Positions 34,381 through 43,584 of a DNA stretch of 64,000 nucleotides are shown piece after piece; the stretch's first letter is position 1; each line of letters starts with the position of its first letter. Made by a program: the position numbers and the translations under genes. The stretch spans positions 1 to 64,000 of the forward strand of contig NZ_KB899282.1 in NCBI RefSeq assembly GCF_000378145.1, written 5' to 3'. The notes under the pieces are model-generated. The model had not been told where the DNA came from, made no database searches, and worked only from the letters and a program-made list of their open reading frames with translations. Source of the stretch: Saccharibacillus kuerlensis DSM 22868. Lineage in GTDB: Bacteria > Bacillota > Bacilli > Paenibacillales > Paenibacillaceae.

Positions 34381-34851
34381 TCACTGCTCTTCCTGTTCGG
34401 CTTTACGCTGAAGGTCAAACTCGGCTGTTCTGCGCTCTCCGCCTCCAAAATCCCACTTGAATTGACTGAACATCAACACCATCAGCACATACACCGGATA
34501 CAGCAGCATCATGAACATGAGCATGAATCCTGCGCCTCCTCCCGGCGTATCCCCCGGATGATCTATTGGCAGCAACTGTCCGAAACCAATGACTTCAGCA
34601 AAAAAATAAGGAAGCCAGAGTATAAGCAGCCAGCCGTGCCGATCGGTTCGGTGCAGATGCTTGCGGACATACATCGGCAGCAGCACAAGACCCGCAGCAA
34701 GGACAAGGAGTCCTACAATCCAGATCGGCATCTCCCATCCCCATCCCGTAACTCTTTCCAGTCGGTATATATTCAGCTCAAGCAGGGCAAACAGGGCCAA
34801 AGGTATCGCAGCCATCAGGCTAAACAGGTTCATTTTCCAAAAATAATTCAT
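34381..34851 (-). CDS. Four-helix membrane protein of unknown function
   Basis: The 156-residue protein has about four helices (residues 5-26, 40-62, 74-92 and 108-130, MLMFMMLLYPVYVLMVLMF). It ends in a charged cytoplasmic tail of about 25 residues. I do not recognise the family. ATG 34851 is chosen for the GGGAGAAGAG site upstream. It is 90 bp from a second unknown membrane protein gene on the same strand. Confidence 0.7.
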   Translation of the reverse strand: MNYFWKMNLFSLMAAIPLALFALLELNIYRLERVTGWGWEMPIWIVGLLVLAAGLVLLPMYVRKHLHRTDRHGWLLILWLPYFFAEVIGFGQLLPIDHPGDTPGGGAGFMLMFMMLLYPVYVLMVLMFSQFKWDFGGGERRTAEFDLQRKAEQEEQ

Positions 34852-34943
34852 TTTCTCTTCTCCCTTCCCCACATCTTATGAGGCCGCTTATGACCGAAAG
34901 ACGCTTTTCTTGCAAGCAGCAGAATAATGGCAATCAGTGCCGG

Positions 34944-35432
34944 CTAGGCAATGAATAGAAAGTACGTATTGAGATGGAAAAAGTGACTGTTCATCTGCAT
35001 GGAATCCATTCCGGAAGTTACGTTCTCGATACGATGCCAATCTACAGGCTGTTCTGCCATGATATAAGCGGATACGATTTCTTCCCGAAGATCGTGGTAG
35101 CGGATATGCTGGAGTTCGAAGCCCGCCGCTTGATGCGCCAACAATCCCATGAAGACGGCGACCAACACGGCGGGATGCAGCAGCCGAAGCAAGCGGTTCG
35201 CATACAGCTGGTAGATCAGCAGCAAGCCTAGAACAGACAGAGGAATGGCCAGCAGCAGCGCGGGATTGCCGTTACCCGAAGGAGAGCCCGGATCGATGCT
35301 CATTCCATACCCAAGAAGGAATACCGTTCCGATCAGCAGCAAATTGACGATCAGTGCGACAGGATGCTTCAGCCGACTGCCCAGCACAGCCGAGATTACG
35401 CCAACGACGAACAGAACGACTACGGTCATCAA
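34944..35432 (-). CDS. Membrane protein of unknown function with a C-terminal outer tail
   Basis: The 162-residue protein has about four helices within the first 105 residues (VVVLFVVGVISAVLGS, LIVNLLLIGTVFLLGYG, LLLAIPLSVLGLLLIYQLY, AVLVAVFMGLLAHQ). A polar tail rich in His and Met follows (QHIRYHDL, SGMDSMQMNSHFFHLN). I do not recognise the family. AAAGGAGGGATTCCGT precedes ATG 35432. The His/Met-rich tail might bind metal, but this is only a guess. Confidence 0.65.
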   Translation of the reverse strand: MMTVVVLFVVGVISAVLGSRLKHPVALIVNLLLIGTVFLLGYGMSIDPGSPSGNGNPALLLAIPLSVLGLLLIYQLYANRLLRLLHPAVLVAVFMGLLAHQAAGFELQHIRYHDLREEIVSAYIMAEQPVDWHRIENVTSGMDSMQMNSHFFHLNTYFLFIA

Positions 35433-35842
35433 AATGACGATCAGTACGGAATCCCTCCTTTGCGATACGTGTGTGAAAGCGAATATTTCCGGCAGCTTAC
35501 CGATGTGCTTCGATTACGATAATTTCGACTGCGATGTGTTTCGACTGCGATGTGTTTCGACTGCTTTGTAAATTCCCCGTTTATTCGCCAATTCCCTGCC
35601 CGCTCCGGATTCCATCTTTCCCGTATTCTTTCTTGGCTATCGAAATAACGCCTCAAAATCCTTTCGCTCTCCCTCTAAACGAATAGACGTCAGATTGCAG
35701 AGAATCGTTGCCTGCAACCTTGCTTCTGCGAGTACAGTTACACAGTGTTGACGGACCTATCATTTTAGCTGTGCGTACGATTCTGATATAGTGAGAAGAA
35801 GAATTTGGAAGTTCAACATATCCCAGAGGGAGTGAAACGCCA
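35433..35842. other. Divergent gene-free interval
   Basis: It carries a short tandem repeat TTTCGACTGCGATGTG (two and a half copies, about 35521-35565). A possible -10 box TATAGT near 35788 lies before the methyltransferase gene, with no clear -35. No other gene is visible. Confidence 0.5.
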
Positions 35843-36661
35843 ATGCTGGAACATGTTCGCAAAAACAATGTAGAGCGCTTTACCGGATTCGGCGAGCTGT
35901 ACGACCGCAACCGTCCTTCTGCGCCGAAGGAAGTCGTCCGCATTTTGAAAACGTATCTGGAAGGAACTCCTCGTACGGTTGTCGACGTAGGCTGCGGAAC
36001 AGGACTGTCGACTTTTCTCTGGCTGGACCTTGCCGAACGAATCATTGGAATCGAACCGAGTGGAGACATGCGTAAGATCGCCGAAGAGAAATGGCGCGCC
36101 GCAGGAAGCCCTTCCAATCTGGAGTTCCGTGAAGGCTATTCCGATCATCTGGAGCTTGAAGACGGTTCTGCCGATCTGATCACCTGCTCGCAGTCGTTTC
36201 ATTGGATGAACCCGCAGCCGTCGCTGGCCGAATTCGCCCGCGTTCTGCGCCCCGGCGGCGTCGCTGCGGTCTATGACTGCGATTGGCCGCCGGTATTGAA
36301 TGCGGACATCGAAGCCGCATATGCGGAGCTTTCGAATCTCGCGGACCGCCGCTCGGTCGAACTGGCTCCCGAAGAAGAACACGCCCACAAATGGCCCAAA
36401 GAAGAACATCTGATGCAGATCCGGAAGTCTGGACTGTTCCGCTACACGCGGGAAGTCGTATTCCACAATCGAGAAGTTTGCAGTGCGGAGCGGTATGCGA
36501 ATATTGCGCTGAGCCAAGGCGGCATGCAGAGTGCGATCAAGCGCGGTGCGGAAGACGTGCGGGCAACGGCCGAGGCGTTCGGCCGTAAGGTTGAACACTT
36601 TTTCGCGGGAAGAGAGCAGGAAGTATTATTCAGCTACCGAATGCGGCTCGGTGTGAAGTAA
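35843..36661 (+). CDS. Class I SAM-dependent methyltransferase (Methyltransf_11 type)
   Basis: The 272-residue enzyme has motif I VVDVGCGTGLSTFL (about residues 46-59), the acidic residue after strand 2 in GIEPSGDM, and the post-II region ADLITCSQSFHWM. This is the layout of UbiE/BioC-like methyltransferases. A GAGGGAG site precedes ATG 35843. The acceptor is unknown. It stands alone, ending before a plus-strand terminator. Confidence 0.85.
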   Translation: MLEHVRKNNVERFTGFGELYDRNRPSAPKEVVRILKTYLEGTPRTVVDVGCGTGLSTFLWLDLAERIIGIEPSGDMRKIAEEKWRAAGSPSNLEFREGYSDHLELEDGSADLITCSQSFHWMNPQPSLAEFARVLRPGGVAAVYDCDWPPVLNADIEAAYAELSNLADRRSVELAPEEEHAHKWPKEEHLMQIRKSGLFRYTREVVFHNREVCSAERYANIALSQGGMQSAIKRGAEDVRATAEAFGRKVEHFFAGREQEVLFSYRMRLGVK

Positions 36662-36847
36662 CGTCAACACCCGACACAAAACGTTCTTATGCGAATTTTG
36701 CAGCAGGACGTATGATATCCAATCCATATGCAAGCGAACTGTATATGTGAGCGCACTGAAGGTGGATGTATGACAATATTCCGAGCATCGTCCAGGTAAA
36801 TCTATGATCGAACATCTTGTCCGCTGCAGGCTGCGCTGGAACAAGAG

Positions 36848-36880
36848 AAAACGGCTCCGAACGAATCGGAGCCGTTTTCT
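36848..36880 (+). terminator. Terminator after the 35843 methyltransferase
   Basis: Stem AAAACGGCTCCG/CGGAGCCGTTTT has a seven-base loop and is followed by TTTTCTC on the plus strand. Confidence 0.8.
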
Positions 36881-36886
36881 CATTTT

Positions 36887-36934
36887 CGATCCACTTTTCG
36901 ATCCACTTTTCGATCCACTTTTCAATCCGTTTTT
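36887..36934. repeat. 12-bp tandem repeat CGATCCACTTTT
   Basis: Three perfect copies are followed by one diverged copy CAATCCGTTTTT, immediately after the terminator. Confidence 0.9.
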
Positions 36935-37030
36935 CATAGCCGACATGGCCGGTTCGTCTCACTCTCCGCCAATCTCACACTTCGCGAACACCGCCGATCA
37001 AAGCTGGATACGAACCAGCAGCTGTTCATG

Positions 37031-37234
37031 TTAAGGCTGTTTCACAGGTGGAGTGATCGTCTCTACTTCTCCGGTCTGCCCGTCTGTTCTTTGATAGGTA
37101 CCAGTAGCATCATTTGCTTGAAATTGCATAACCCCAAGTATGACAAGTGCGATGACTGCAGTTACGGCTATAACGACAACGGCGGATATTACGATCAGCA
37201 GAATCCCTACCGTTTTTTTCTTGTTTTGCTCCAT
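37031..37234 (-). CDS. Small single-pass membrane protein
   Basis: The 67-residue protein has a basic start (MEQNKKK), one long hydrophobic helix at about residues 9-36 (VGILLIVISAVVVIAVTAVI) and a polar tail ending TITPPVKQP. A perfect AGGAGG site lies eight bases before ATG 37234, which supports it as a real gene. Function is unknown. Confidence 0.7.
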   Translation of the reverse strand: MEQNKKKTVGILLIVISAVVVIAVTAVIALVILGVMQFQANDATGTYQRTDGQTGEVETITPPVKQP

Positions 37235-37316
37235 GTCTTTAACCTCCTCTTGTTCTCTCTGCCAAGTCTCTTTTTTATAATGAATGCTCCAAAGTAGTCC
37301 AAAGTTCGCATCGAAA

Positions 37317-37350
37317 CAAAAAAGGATCAGTCACAGACTAATCCTTTTTT
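37317..37350. terminator. Bidirectional terminator overlapping the 37338 gene stop
   Basis: Stem AAAAGGATcAGTC/GACTaATCCTTTT has U-runs on both sides. The stop codon of the minus-strand gene lies inside the stem. Confidence 0.8.
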
Positions 37351-37553
37351 GTATTTCTCAAGATAAAATATCCCAGCTTCGTCAGCAGGTAAAGACCGAA
37401 AATAATGATCAGCGTTCGGGAAATCACATATCCGTTTATTGCCAAGTCGTATCCCGGTGGAATCAAAAGTTCACTTTTAAAAACCAAAAACAAAACGCAA
37501 ATGATAGGTGCAACAATCAAAATGTAAGCGAATGTAGGCAAATCTTCTTTCAT
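37338..37553 (-). CDS. Small two-helix membrane protein
   Basis: The 71-residue protein has two hydrophobic helices (about residues 9-26, YILIVAPIICVLFLVF, and 44-64, ISRTLIIIFGLYLLTKLGYF) and a basic C terminus NTKKD. AAAGGATTATTT precedes ATG 37553. No family is recognised. Its own terminator overlaps the stop. Confidence 0.65.
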   Translation of the reverse strand: MKEDLPTFAYILIVAPIICVLFLVFKSELLIPPGYDLAINGYVISRTLIIIFGLYLLTKLGYFILRNTKKD

Positions 37554-38068
37554 AAATAATCCTTTCTTTCTTAAATTATGTATTTTAAAAAATTATCTTT
37601 ATTCTACTACAAATTCTTTCCATATGCTAAAACCTATGTACTTTTTCGAAAATGCGTGTCTGGTCGTGCGTTTCGGCCATTATGTTTTGGAGATTATATT
37701 GTGTGCTTCTGACTTTTTATTATCTATTTTAGGCTTTTGGCCGGGATCCAACTGGAAGTAGTGGGAACACACTGACGCGGATCGCAGCTGCTGCCGGTCT
37801 CTCCGCAAACTCCGTCGACGGCGCAAGCACCTTCTCGTATCCGATTATTTTTCTGCCATTTATTCAGTTCGGCGTTTGTGCCTACCGACCCCATGCCTCC
37901 TGGATATCACACTCATCTGACCGGAAATCCGGTACGTCGGGTATAATGATAATGGAAAATGACGGAAAGGGATTCTGAATCCGGACGAACATATTATACG
38001 TAATGGGTAATAGTCTGAAGACGATTCGATATCGATTCGACAAAGCCTATTCGTACAGGAGGAAAGTC
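37554..38068. other. Interval with a decayed gene before the antiporter gene
   Basis: About 515 bp without an intact gene. The 37772-37920 portion reads as an ABC-2 permease remnant; the rest shows no clear feature. A strong AGGAGG site at its right end serves the antiporter gene. Confidence 0.55.
37772..37920 (+). pseudogene. Remnant of an ABC-2 type exporter permease
   Basis: Frame one reads LTRIAAAAGLSANSVDGAST and FSYPIIFLPFI. After a shift near 37862 another frame reads SAFVPTDPMPPG. Together they match the conserved GASxFSYPIIFLPFxSSAFVPTxxMPGxL stretch of DrrB-like ABC-2 permeases (pattern recalled from the family). Stop codons lie on both sides and no start or partner ATPase is nearby. 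It is a frameshifted fragment. Confidence 0.55.
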
Positions 38069-39319
38069 ATGGTTCATCACTTTAATGAAGTCTTTATTCA
38101 AATCCTGATTCTGCTGGCAATCGCAATGGCCGTAGTTGGCGTCGCCAACAAGCTGAATCGGCCGTATTCGATTGCACTGGTTGTGATCGGTCTGGTGCTG
38201 GGGCTTGTCAACATTCCGGTGTTGGAAGAAGCCGAGAATTACATCACGCAGAGCAATGTGTTCCAGGCGGTAGTCATCTCGCTGTTCCTACCGATCCTGT
38301 TGGGCGATGCTACGCTCAAAACGCCTTTTTCGCATCTACGGGAGCAGGCGAAGCCTGTATTAGCGCTGGCATTAGCGGGAACGCTGCTGTCTTTTACACT
38401 GATCGCGCTAGGCTCGTATTACCTGCTCGGACTGCCGCTCATCGTGGCCTGTACCTTCGCCGCGCTAATGAGCGCCACCGATCCGATCAGTGTTATTTCG
38501 ATCTTCAAATCGCTTGGAGTCCCGAAAAAGCTCACAACGATTATTGAAGGCGAATCGCTGCTCAATGACGGAATCGCTGTCGTTCTGTTCCAGATCTCCT
38601 CGATCTATCTGCTCACCTATATGGAGATGGGCTGGACAGGCGTCGGCAGCGGCCTGCTGCTGTTCATGCAGTTCGCACTGGGCGGAACGGTTCTCGGTCT
38701 CCTGCTTGGCTTCATCTTCTCGCGCATCATCATCCGCTTCGACGATTATCCGTTCGAGACGGCGCTCTCGGCGCTGCTGTTCTTCGGCTGCTTCTTCATT
38801 GCCGAGGCGCTGCACGTATCCGGCGTTATCGCTGTCGTAGCCGGCGGCCTGATGTTCGGCAACTATGGACGCCGGGTCGGCATGTCGGAGACAACACACA
38901 TGAATATCGACACATTCTGGGATACAATCGCGCTGATCGCCAACTCTCTCATCTTCTTGATGGTCGGCTTGGAGATTCGCAATATTGATTTCAGCGGACG
39001 CTGGCCGCTGCTGCTGCTGGCCATCGTGATCGTGCTTATTGCGCGCACGGTCGCCGTCTATCTCTCGCTGGCGCCGATCAAAGGTTTCGAAACCAAGTAT
39101 AAGCATATTTTGAACTGGGGCGGCCTGAAAGGCAGCCTGTCGATTGCGCTAGCACTCAGTCTGCCGATCGAATTCGCGGGCCGCGAAGATATTCTGGCGC
39201 TCGCCTTCAGCGTCGTGCTGTTCTCGCTGCTGGTGCAGGGACTGTCGATCGAGACGTTCTTGATCAAATTAGGTCTGGTTAAGAAGCCGCAGCCTAAGGG
39301 CGCGGTGGAGAGCAAATAG
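38069..39319 (+). CDS. Sodium/proton antiporter, CPA1 (NhaP/NhaK) family
   Basis: The 416-residue protein has about 12 membrane helices. It contains ATDPISVISIFKSLGVPKKL and EGESLLNDGIAVVLFQ, the CPA1 ion-binding region with the ND pair, and WGGLKGSLSIALALSLP near the C terminus. It exchanges Na+ or other cations for protons at the membrane. ATG 38069 is chosen because AGGAGG lies six bases upstream; an earlier ATG at 38003 has no site. It is monocistronic with its own terminator. Confidence 0.92.
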   Translation: MVHHFNEVFIQILILLAIAMAVVGVANKLNRPYSIALVVIGLVLGLVNIPVLEEAENYITQSNVFQAVVISLFLPILLGDATLKTPFSHLREQAKPVLALALAGTLLSFTLIALGSYYLLGLPLIVACTFAALMSATDPISVISIFKSLGVPKKLTTIIEGESLLNDGIAVVLFQISSIYLLTYMEMGWTGVGSGLLLFMQFALGGTVLGLLLGFIFSRIIIRFDDYPFETALSALLFFGCFFIAEALHVSGVIAVVAGGLMFGNYGRRVGMSETTHMNIDTFWDTIALIANSLIFLMVGLEIRNIDFSGRWPLLLLAIVIVLIARTVAVYLSLAPIKGFETKYKHILNWGGLKGSLSIALALSLPIEFAGREDILALAFSVVLFSLLVQGLSIETFLIKLGLVKKPQPKGAVESK

Positions 39320-39332
39320 GAATACTGAATAT

Positions 39333-39377
39333 AAAAAAGGCATCCGGTTATTGTTTCTCTCCGGATGCCTTTTTTAT
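39333..39377. terminator. Bidirectional terminator between the antiporter and the 39382 gene
   Basis: Stem AAAAAAGGCATCCGG/CCGGATGCCTTTTTT has a 13-base loop. It serves the two convergent genes. Confidence 0.88.
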
Positions 39378-39381
39378 ATTT

Positions 39382-39939
39382 CTATTTCAGTGTGTACAAC
39401 GGCTTTCCTGATGAATCTCGTCCAACGGTTAACTTCATCTCAAGTGCCTTGGCACTAAGTCGAAGAGGAACATATAATGTTTTTCCCGAAAGAAAAGGTC
39501 CTGTGTCTTTGGCTTCATCCAGCCAACAATTATCTGATTCTGGTTCGCAGTTCCATGATGCGTGATATAAGCTCTTATCCAGCTCCGGGTTTCTCTCATA
39601 ACCCTTTTTACGTGTGAAGATATCATACCCTAAATAATCATTTCCAAGGTAGGTCGCGATTGCCTTCGAGCTGCGGACTTCATAAACGTCGTACACATCC
39701 ATACCATAGTCTTGATAATAAACGACATTGCTTCCTACCGCTGCTGCCAGAGACTTGATCGGCACATAAGTAATACCGTGTGCAACTTTAATATTAACAT
39801 ATGTTTTCTTTTTCCCTACTTGAATTACAGCTTTACCGCTCTTGGACTTTGGTTCTGCATTTACCGGCATTGTCATACTTGTGAATACGATTAATGCAAG
39901 CAGCAGGATGAACGGCTTTTTCCCTAACCATTTTTTCAT
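39382..39939 (-). CDS. Secreted protein with copper-amine-oxidase-like N-terminal (stalk) domain
   Basis: The 185-residue protein has a signal peptide (KKWLGKKPFILLLALIVF, cleavage likely after VNA). The stalk-type pattern is present: YVNIKVAHGITYVPIKSLAAAVG and, at the C terminus, LYVPLRLSAKALEMKLTV. The middle carries a Cys-containing insert (WNCEPESDNCW) that might form a disulfide. Such domains act in cell-surface or wall-associated proteins of Paenibacillaceae. ATG 39939 gives a proper signal peptide; earlier Met codons exist. DNA is AT-rich compared with the antiporter gene. Confidence 0.75.
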   Translation of the reverse strand: MKKWLGKKPFILLLALIVFTSMTMPVNAEPKSKSGKAVIQVGKKKTYVNIKVAHGITYVPIKSLAAAVGSNVVYYQDYGMDVYDVYEVRSSKAIATYLGNDYLGYDIFTRKKGYERNPELDKSLYHASWNCEPESDNCWLDEAKDTGPFLSGKTLYVPLRLSAKALEMKLTVGRDSSGKPLYTLK

Positions 39940-40065
39940 TTTATTTTCTCTCATTTCTATGTGTAAGCTTTTGTATTCTAAACACAAACAAGTTATTTAG
40001 CAAAAACAGAATTAAACATATAAAACTTGAAGATTTAAGAACTGAAAATCACGGTGGTAATTGAT

Positions 40066-40683
40066 CTACTTAGCTGCACTAGAAGAAGCAAGTTGTCCGG
40101 AAGCCACATACTTTTGCTTAGAACTACTCCACTTATAAATAGCGACCTTTTCGGTCCACCCGCTATCCCAATTATATTTTTTCCAATGGTTTAAAATTTC
40201 GCCGTTAGGTCGAAGTTCAATGTATAGGTCGCCTCTGATAGATAACTTATTTACAAGAGTTCCGTTTACAAGTCTGTAAACATGCATATAAGTGCTTGAG
40301 GGTGGATAAAGATAGGAGACGGCTACAAACTTCTCTGACCCACTTGCTTTTACAAATTGAATTTCGGGCGGACCAAAGTCGCTATCTGCCTCGATATCAC
40401 CCCGTATATAAATAACGTATCCTTTTGAATTGACCAAGTAAAATTTTCCAGATTGAGTAATGATAAAAGTTTCCTTTTTCTTATCATTATTGAGATCAGC
40501 GGATTTCATGATCAATATGGTTTCCTTTGGAAACTTTTTCGCAAAAATGCTTTCAGCATTCATTGTTTTAGCATTGAGCGTCGAAGAAGAAAATAACATG
40601 AACATTAGCGACAGTACCAAAAACAAAGCACCTGATTTGTTTAATTGTTTTTTTAATTTCAACTTAAATTCTCCCAATCTCAT
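40066..40683 (-). CDS. Secreted protein of unknown function with a calcium-type DxNxDxxxE motif
   Basis: The 205-residue protein has a signal sequence (hydrophobic core about residues 18-33, ALFLVLSLMFMLFSSS). A motif ADLNNDKKKETFIITQ resembles an FG-GAP/VCBS-like calcium loop. The rest is beta-rich (GKFYLVNSKGYVIYIRGDI, SSTYMHVYRLVNGTL). Probably a cell-surface or secreted beta-propeller-like fragment. The start at 40683 follows AATTTAAGTTGAAA only weakly, so another start is possible. It belongs to the AT-rich secreted-protein island. Confidence 0.7.
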   Translation of the reverse strand: MRLGEFKLKLKKQLNKSGALFLVLSLMFMLFSSSTLNAKTMNAESIFAKKFPKETILIMKSADLNNDKKKETFIITQSGKFYLVNSKGYVIYIRGDIEADSDFGPPEIQFVKASGSEKFVAVSYLYPPSSTYMHVYRLVNGTLVNKLSIRGDLYIELRPNGEILNHWKKYNWDSGWTEKVAIYKWSSSKQKYVASGQLASSSAAK

Positions 40684-40799
40684 TTAATGACGGATCGTCA
40701 ATCCAAGCGCAGCAGCTCGTTCTGGAACGATTCACATGCAGCCTTTCGTCTTCAACAAGTGCTTCTCTTGATTTCATAATCCGTCATACAGTATATGTC

Positions 40800-42512
40800 T
40801 TACTTTTCAGCGCTAAAATTCACACTGACTTTACTGCTTTCCAGCATATCTGCTGAGGTACGAGTAACATAGACCACACCTTTATTTTTACCAAGCTGCT
40901 TGATCGTTAAAATAACATTTTGACTGCCTTTAGCGGAAGCAAGAAGGTTACCATTAGCAGCATAAACCTTAATTATCTCATTTTTATTAAGTCCTGATAC
41001 AACGACTTTATCCGAGGCGCCTTTATTATTCATTACTTTGATTTGAGAAGCTTTAAGGCTGGTTGATACTTTCTTATCGATCAACATAGGATTTTCAAAA
41101 ATGACACCATGCCCACCAGCACTACCTTGAGTTTCAACAACTTTCAATGTGACGTATTGCGTTCCTTTTGGAACTTTTGCCAATACATTTTGAGCTAGAG
41201 TTTTATTCGTAAAGGTATAACTGTATATAGGTTTGTCATCCGCATAAATTTTAACCACAGTTTTGCCTCGATCTCCTGTACGCCATTTGTTATCCAAAGA
41301 AATCTTAGTCTGTAAAGTATTAAAATTATAATCGCCTGTATAAAACTTGGCGAACATGTTTGTAGTACTGGAATAATAAGGATAGAATCCGTATGCTTCA
41401 GAAATCAAACTTCCATCTGTCATTTGGAAGCTGCTATTGCTCCAATTTCTATAATATATATCCCTACTCCCACTATATTCTGCCATCCCAATGCTACGCA
41501 ATCTGATAAAGTCTTCTGATTCCTTAGATGGCAGCTTATTGGTCATAATTGGATTGACAAATATGGCACGGTGTGATCCTTGTAACCCTGGGTCTTGAAC
41601 AACTTGAAGTTTCAGATAAGTCGTTCCTTTAGGAATGGCTACTTGAACATTCTCTGCTGGCGTTAAGTTAGTGAACCATTTGCTGTATATCTTTTTTCCA
41701 TCGGCGTAAATTAAAAATTGTGTCTTTCCTCGATCACCAACCCGATAATTATCATCTATAGAAACCTTAGTTTCGAGAGTTGTATAGTTATAATCAGCTA
41801 TATTGAATTCTGCGTACATTTCATATGTATCTGAATAATATCGACTAAAACCATAACCATGTCCAACAAACTCTTCTCCAGGCAGTTTGAACGGATTATC
41901 ATTCCAACTGCCATATTTCGTATCCCTGTTACTATAAGAAGCCGTGCCAATGCCTGCGAGTGAGACAGAGCTGAACGAAGGTGAGGAAGGTAAGTTATTA
42001 GTCAATACTGGATTTCCAAAAATGGCCCCATGACGACCTTGTGCACCTTTTTGCTGAGTCACAGCTAAAGTAATAAACGTTGTTCCTGTTGGAACAGAGA
42101 GCTTAAGTTTTTCAGAGGGTGTCCCATTATTGAATGTTTTATTAAAAATTTCTTTATTATCTGCATATACTATCATTCCAGTAGAACCTAGTTCTCCTGT
42201 TCGCCAAGCATTTTCTAAAGAAACCGTAGTTTCAAAAGTGGTAAATTGATAATCTGATACATTAAACACTGCAAACATTCTGTGAGTATCACTATAGTAT
42301 GGAAAAAAACCAATCCCCTTATCTATAATATTCCCATCTGTATCTTCGAAAGCACCATTACTCCACTTATCGAAAGAAACATCTCTTTTACTATAAGAGT
42401 CAGTTAGCAAATCTTTCGTTAACCTAATTTCTCCTTGAGCCCTTGCTGGCATTACAAAAAACAATGCTAATAAAAAAGAAGCCAAACTTACTAAATAAAA
42501 CTTTTTTACCAC
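40800..42512 (-). CDS. Secreted protein with three NPCBM-like repeats
   Basis: The 570-residue exported protein has a signal peptide cleaved after ARA (about residue 25). Three homologous blocks of about 145 residues begin near 43, 195 and 348 with RD, then W(S/N) and YGF/IGF before (P/R)YYS. Each block ends G(R/S/G)H.(A/V)IF(G/V/E)NP. This is the pattern of NPCBM/NEW2 carbohydrate-binding modules. The last 80 residues form an Ig-like or bacterial surface domain (DKVVVSGLNKNEIIKVYA). No catalytic domain is present, so it likely binds a glycan at the surface. Codon use is AT-rich. Confidence 0.82.
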   Translation of the reverse strand: MVKKFYLVSLASFLLALFFVMPARAQGEIRLTKDLLTDSYSKRDVSFDKWSNGAFEDTDGNIIDKGIGFFPYYSDTHRMFAVFNVSDYQFTTFETTVSLENAWRTGELGSTGMIVYADNKEIFNKTFNNGTPSEKLKLSVPTGTTFITLAVTQQKGAQGRHGAIFGNPVLTNNLPSSPSFSSVSLAGIGTASYSNRDTKYGSWNDNPFKLPGEEFVGHGYGFSRYYSDTYEMYAEFNIADYNYTTLETKVSIDDNYRVGDRGKTQFLIYADGKKIYSKWFTNLTPAENVQVAIPKGTTYLKLQVVQDPGLQGSHRAIFVNPIMTNKLPSKESEDFIRLRSIGMAEYSGSRDIYYRNWSNSSFQMTDGSLISEAYGFYPYYSSTTNMFAKFYTGDYNFNTLQTKISLDNKWRTGDRGKTVVKIYADDKPIYSYTFTNKTLAQNVLAKVPKGTQYVTLKVVETQGSAGGHGVIFENPMLIDKKVSTSLKASQIKVMNNKGASDKVVVSGLNKNEIIKVYAANGNLLASAKGSQNVILTIKQLGKNKGVVYVTRTSADMLESSKVSVNFSAEK

Positions 42513-42669
42513 TTTTCTTCCCCCTATGTTATATGTCTATAGAACCAAAAGTGATTGTATCATAAATTTATATTTCACACCTCTGGTTTTTTTAGAGAAA
42601 ATTCAATTAAAAAGTCCCTATCCCCTTGTGTTAAAAGGATAAGGATTTTTAAGTATCTAAGTTAAAATT

Positions 42670-43584
42670 TTATTGTTTTAAAGGAGTCTCCGCTGCTTTC
42701 AATTCATCCGGCTTGACCGCATAGGCCCATTGACTATCCGGCGGAATTACCCAGACCAGCGTATCGACATCGGGGTCTTTCTTGCCAGTATAGATCTGCG
42801 TCTTCTCTGCCCCGTTCTCTGTTCTAACAAGCTTCAGCGTAAAATCTTTATCCGCACTGTCAAGCGTATCGGCCTTCACCGGCAGTCGGTCGCTGGCGAT
42901 GTATTTCAACGAACCGGAAACAGTAGTCGCTTCGGCATCTTCGATCGCTTTGCCATCTAATGTCCATCCTGACGAAGAAGCGTCTGAAGACGAATTTTTC
43001 AGCGTCCAATTAGAAGATCCACGCTCGTAGGTCAGCTCCTTAAGATCGGCATCGTCCCAGTTGAACGGTGTCGTATTGACAAGCGTCGTAATGCTCGGCA
43101 GCAGTGACGACACCGTATTCGAATCGACCCCGATGACTGCCCCTCCGTCTATCCTTGCATATTGAGCACTGCCTGTCGGCAGCGCATCGCCAATACCGAT
43201 CGTGACGACCTCGCCGTTCTCCTTGGTCAGCGTAATGCCTTTTTTCGCAGCATCGATCCCATAGCGGGAAACGTCTTCCGGCGATTCTTCCACCACGTCT
43301 CCCTGCTGAGCCGAAGTCAGTGTATCCAGCCAGGACTCGACGGAGTAAGGGTTGACCGGATAGTTCTGCGGCTCGGTAAATGTCCAGTCTTCGCCTGCTT
43401 TAACCAGCTGATAGGTCAGATCGCCATTCGCAACCCGAATACCGGCGATCTTTGACGTATCAATGTCGGTCAATTGGGCCGCAGCCGGTTCTTCCTCCTC
43501 GCCGAACAAGTTTTGCGAATACGCATAACCCAATCCGACAACGAAGACCAGGACCAGCACAAGAGTCGGAATGTATTTTTTCAT
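42670..43584 (-). CDS. DUF4340 domain protein of the Gld-type ABC operon
   Basis: The 304-residue protein has an N-terminal membrane anchor (YIPTLVLVLVFVVGLGYAYS) and an outer DUF4340 region built of two repeats (WTFTEPQNYPVNPYSVESWL; SNWTLKN; GWTLDGKAI). DUF4340 genes commonly follow GldG-like genes, as here. ATG 43584 overlaps the GldG stop by 4 bp. Role in the complex is unknown; an extracytoplasmic partner of the ABC exporter is likely. Confidence 0.85.
   Translation of the reverse strand: MKKYIPTLVLVLVFVVGLGYAYSQNLFGEEEEPAAAQLTDIDTSKIAGIRVANGDLTYQLVKAGEDWTFTEPQNYPVNPYSVESWLDTLTSAQQGDVVEESPEDVSRYGIDAAKKGITLTKENGEVVTIGIGDALPTGSAQYARIDGGAVIGVDSNTVSSLLPSITTLVNTTPFNWDDADLKELTYERGSSNWTLKNSSSDASSSGWTLDGKAIEDAEATTVSGSLKYIASDRLPVKADTLDSADKDFTLKLVRTENGAEKTQIYTGKKDPDVDTLVWVIPPDSQWAYAVKPDELKAAETPLKQ

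Larger units (their letters stand above)
36662..37030. other. Gene-free interval after the methyltransferase
   Basis: It contains the terminator at 36848-36880 and the 12-bp repeats just after it. No gene is supported; frames across it read the repeats as short Lys/Ile/Glu periodic peptides without a binding site. Confidence 0.6.
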
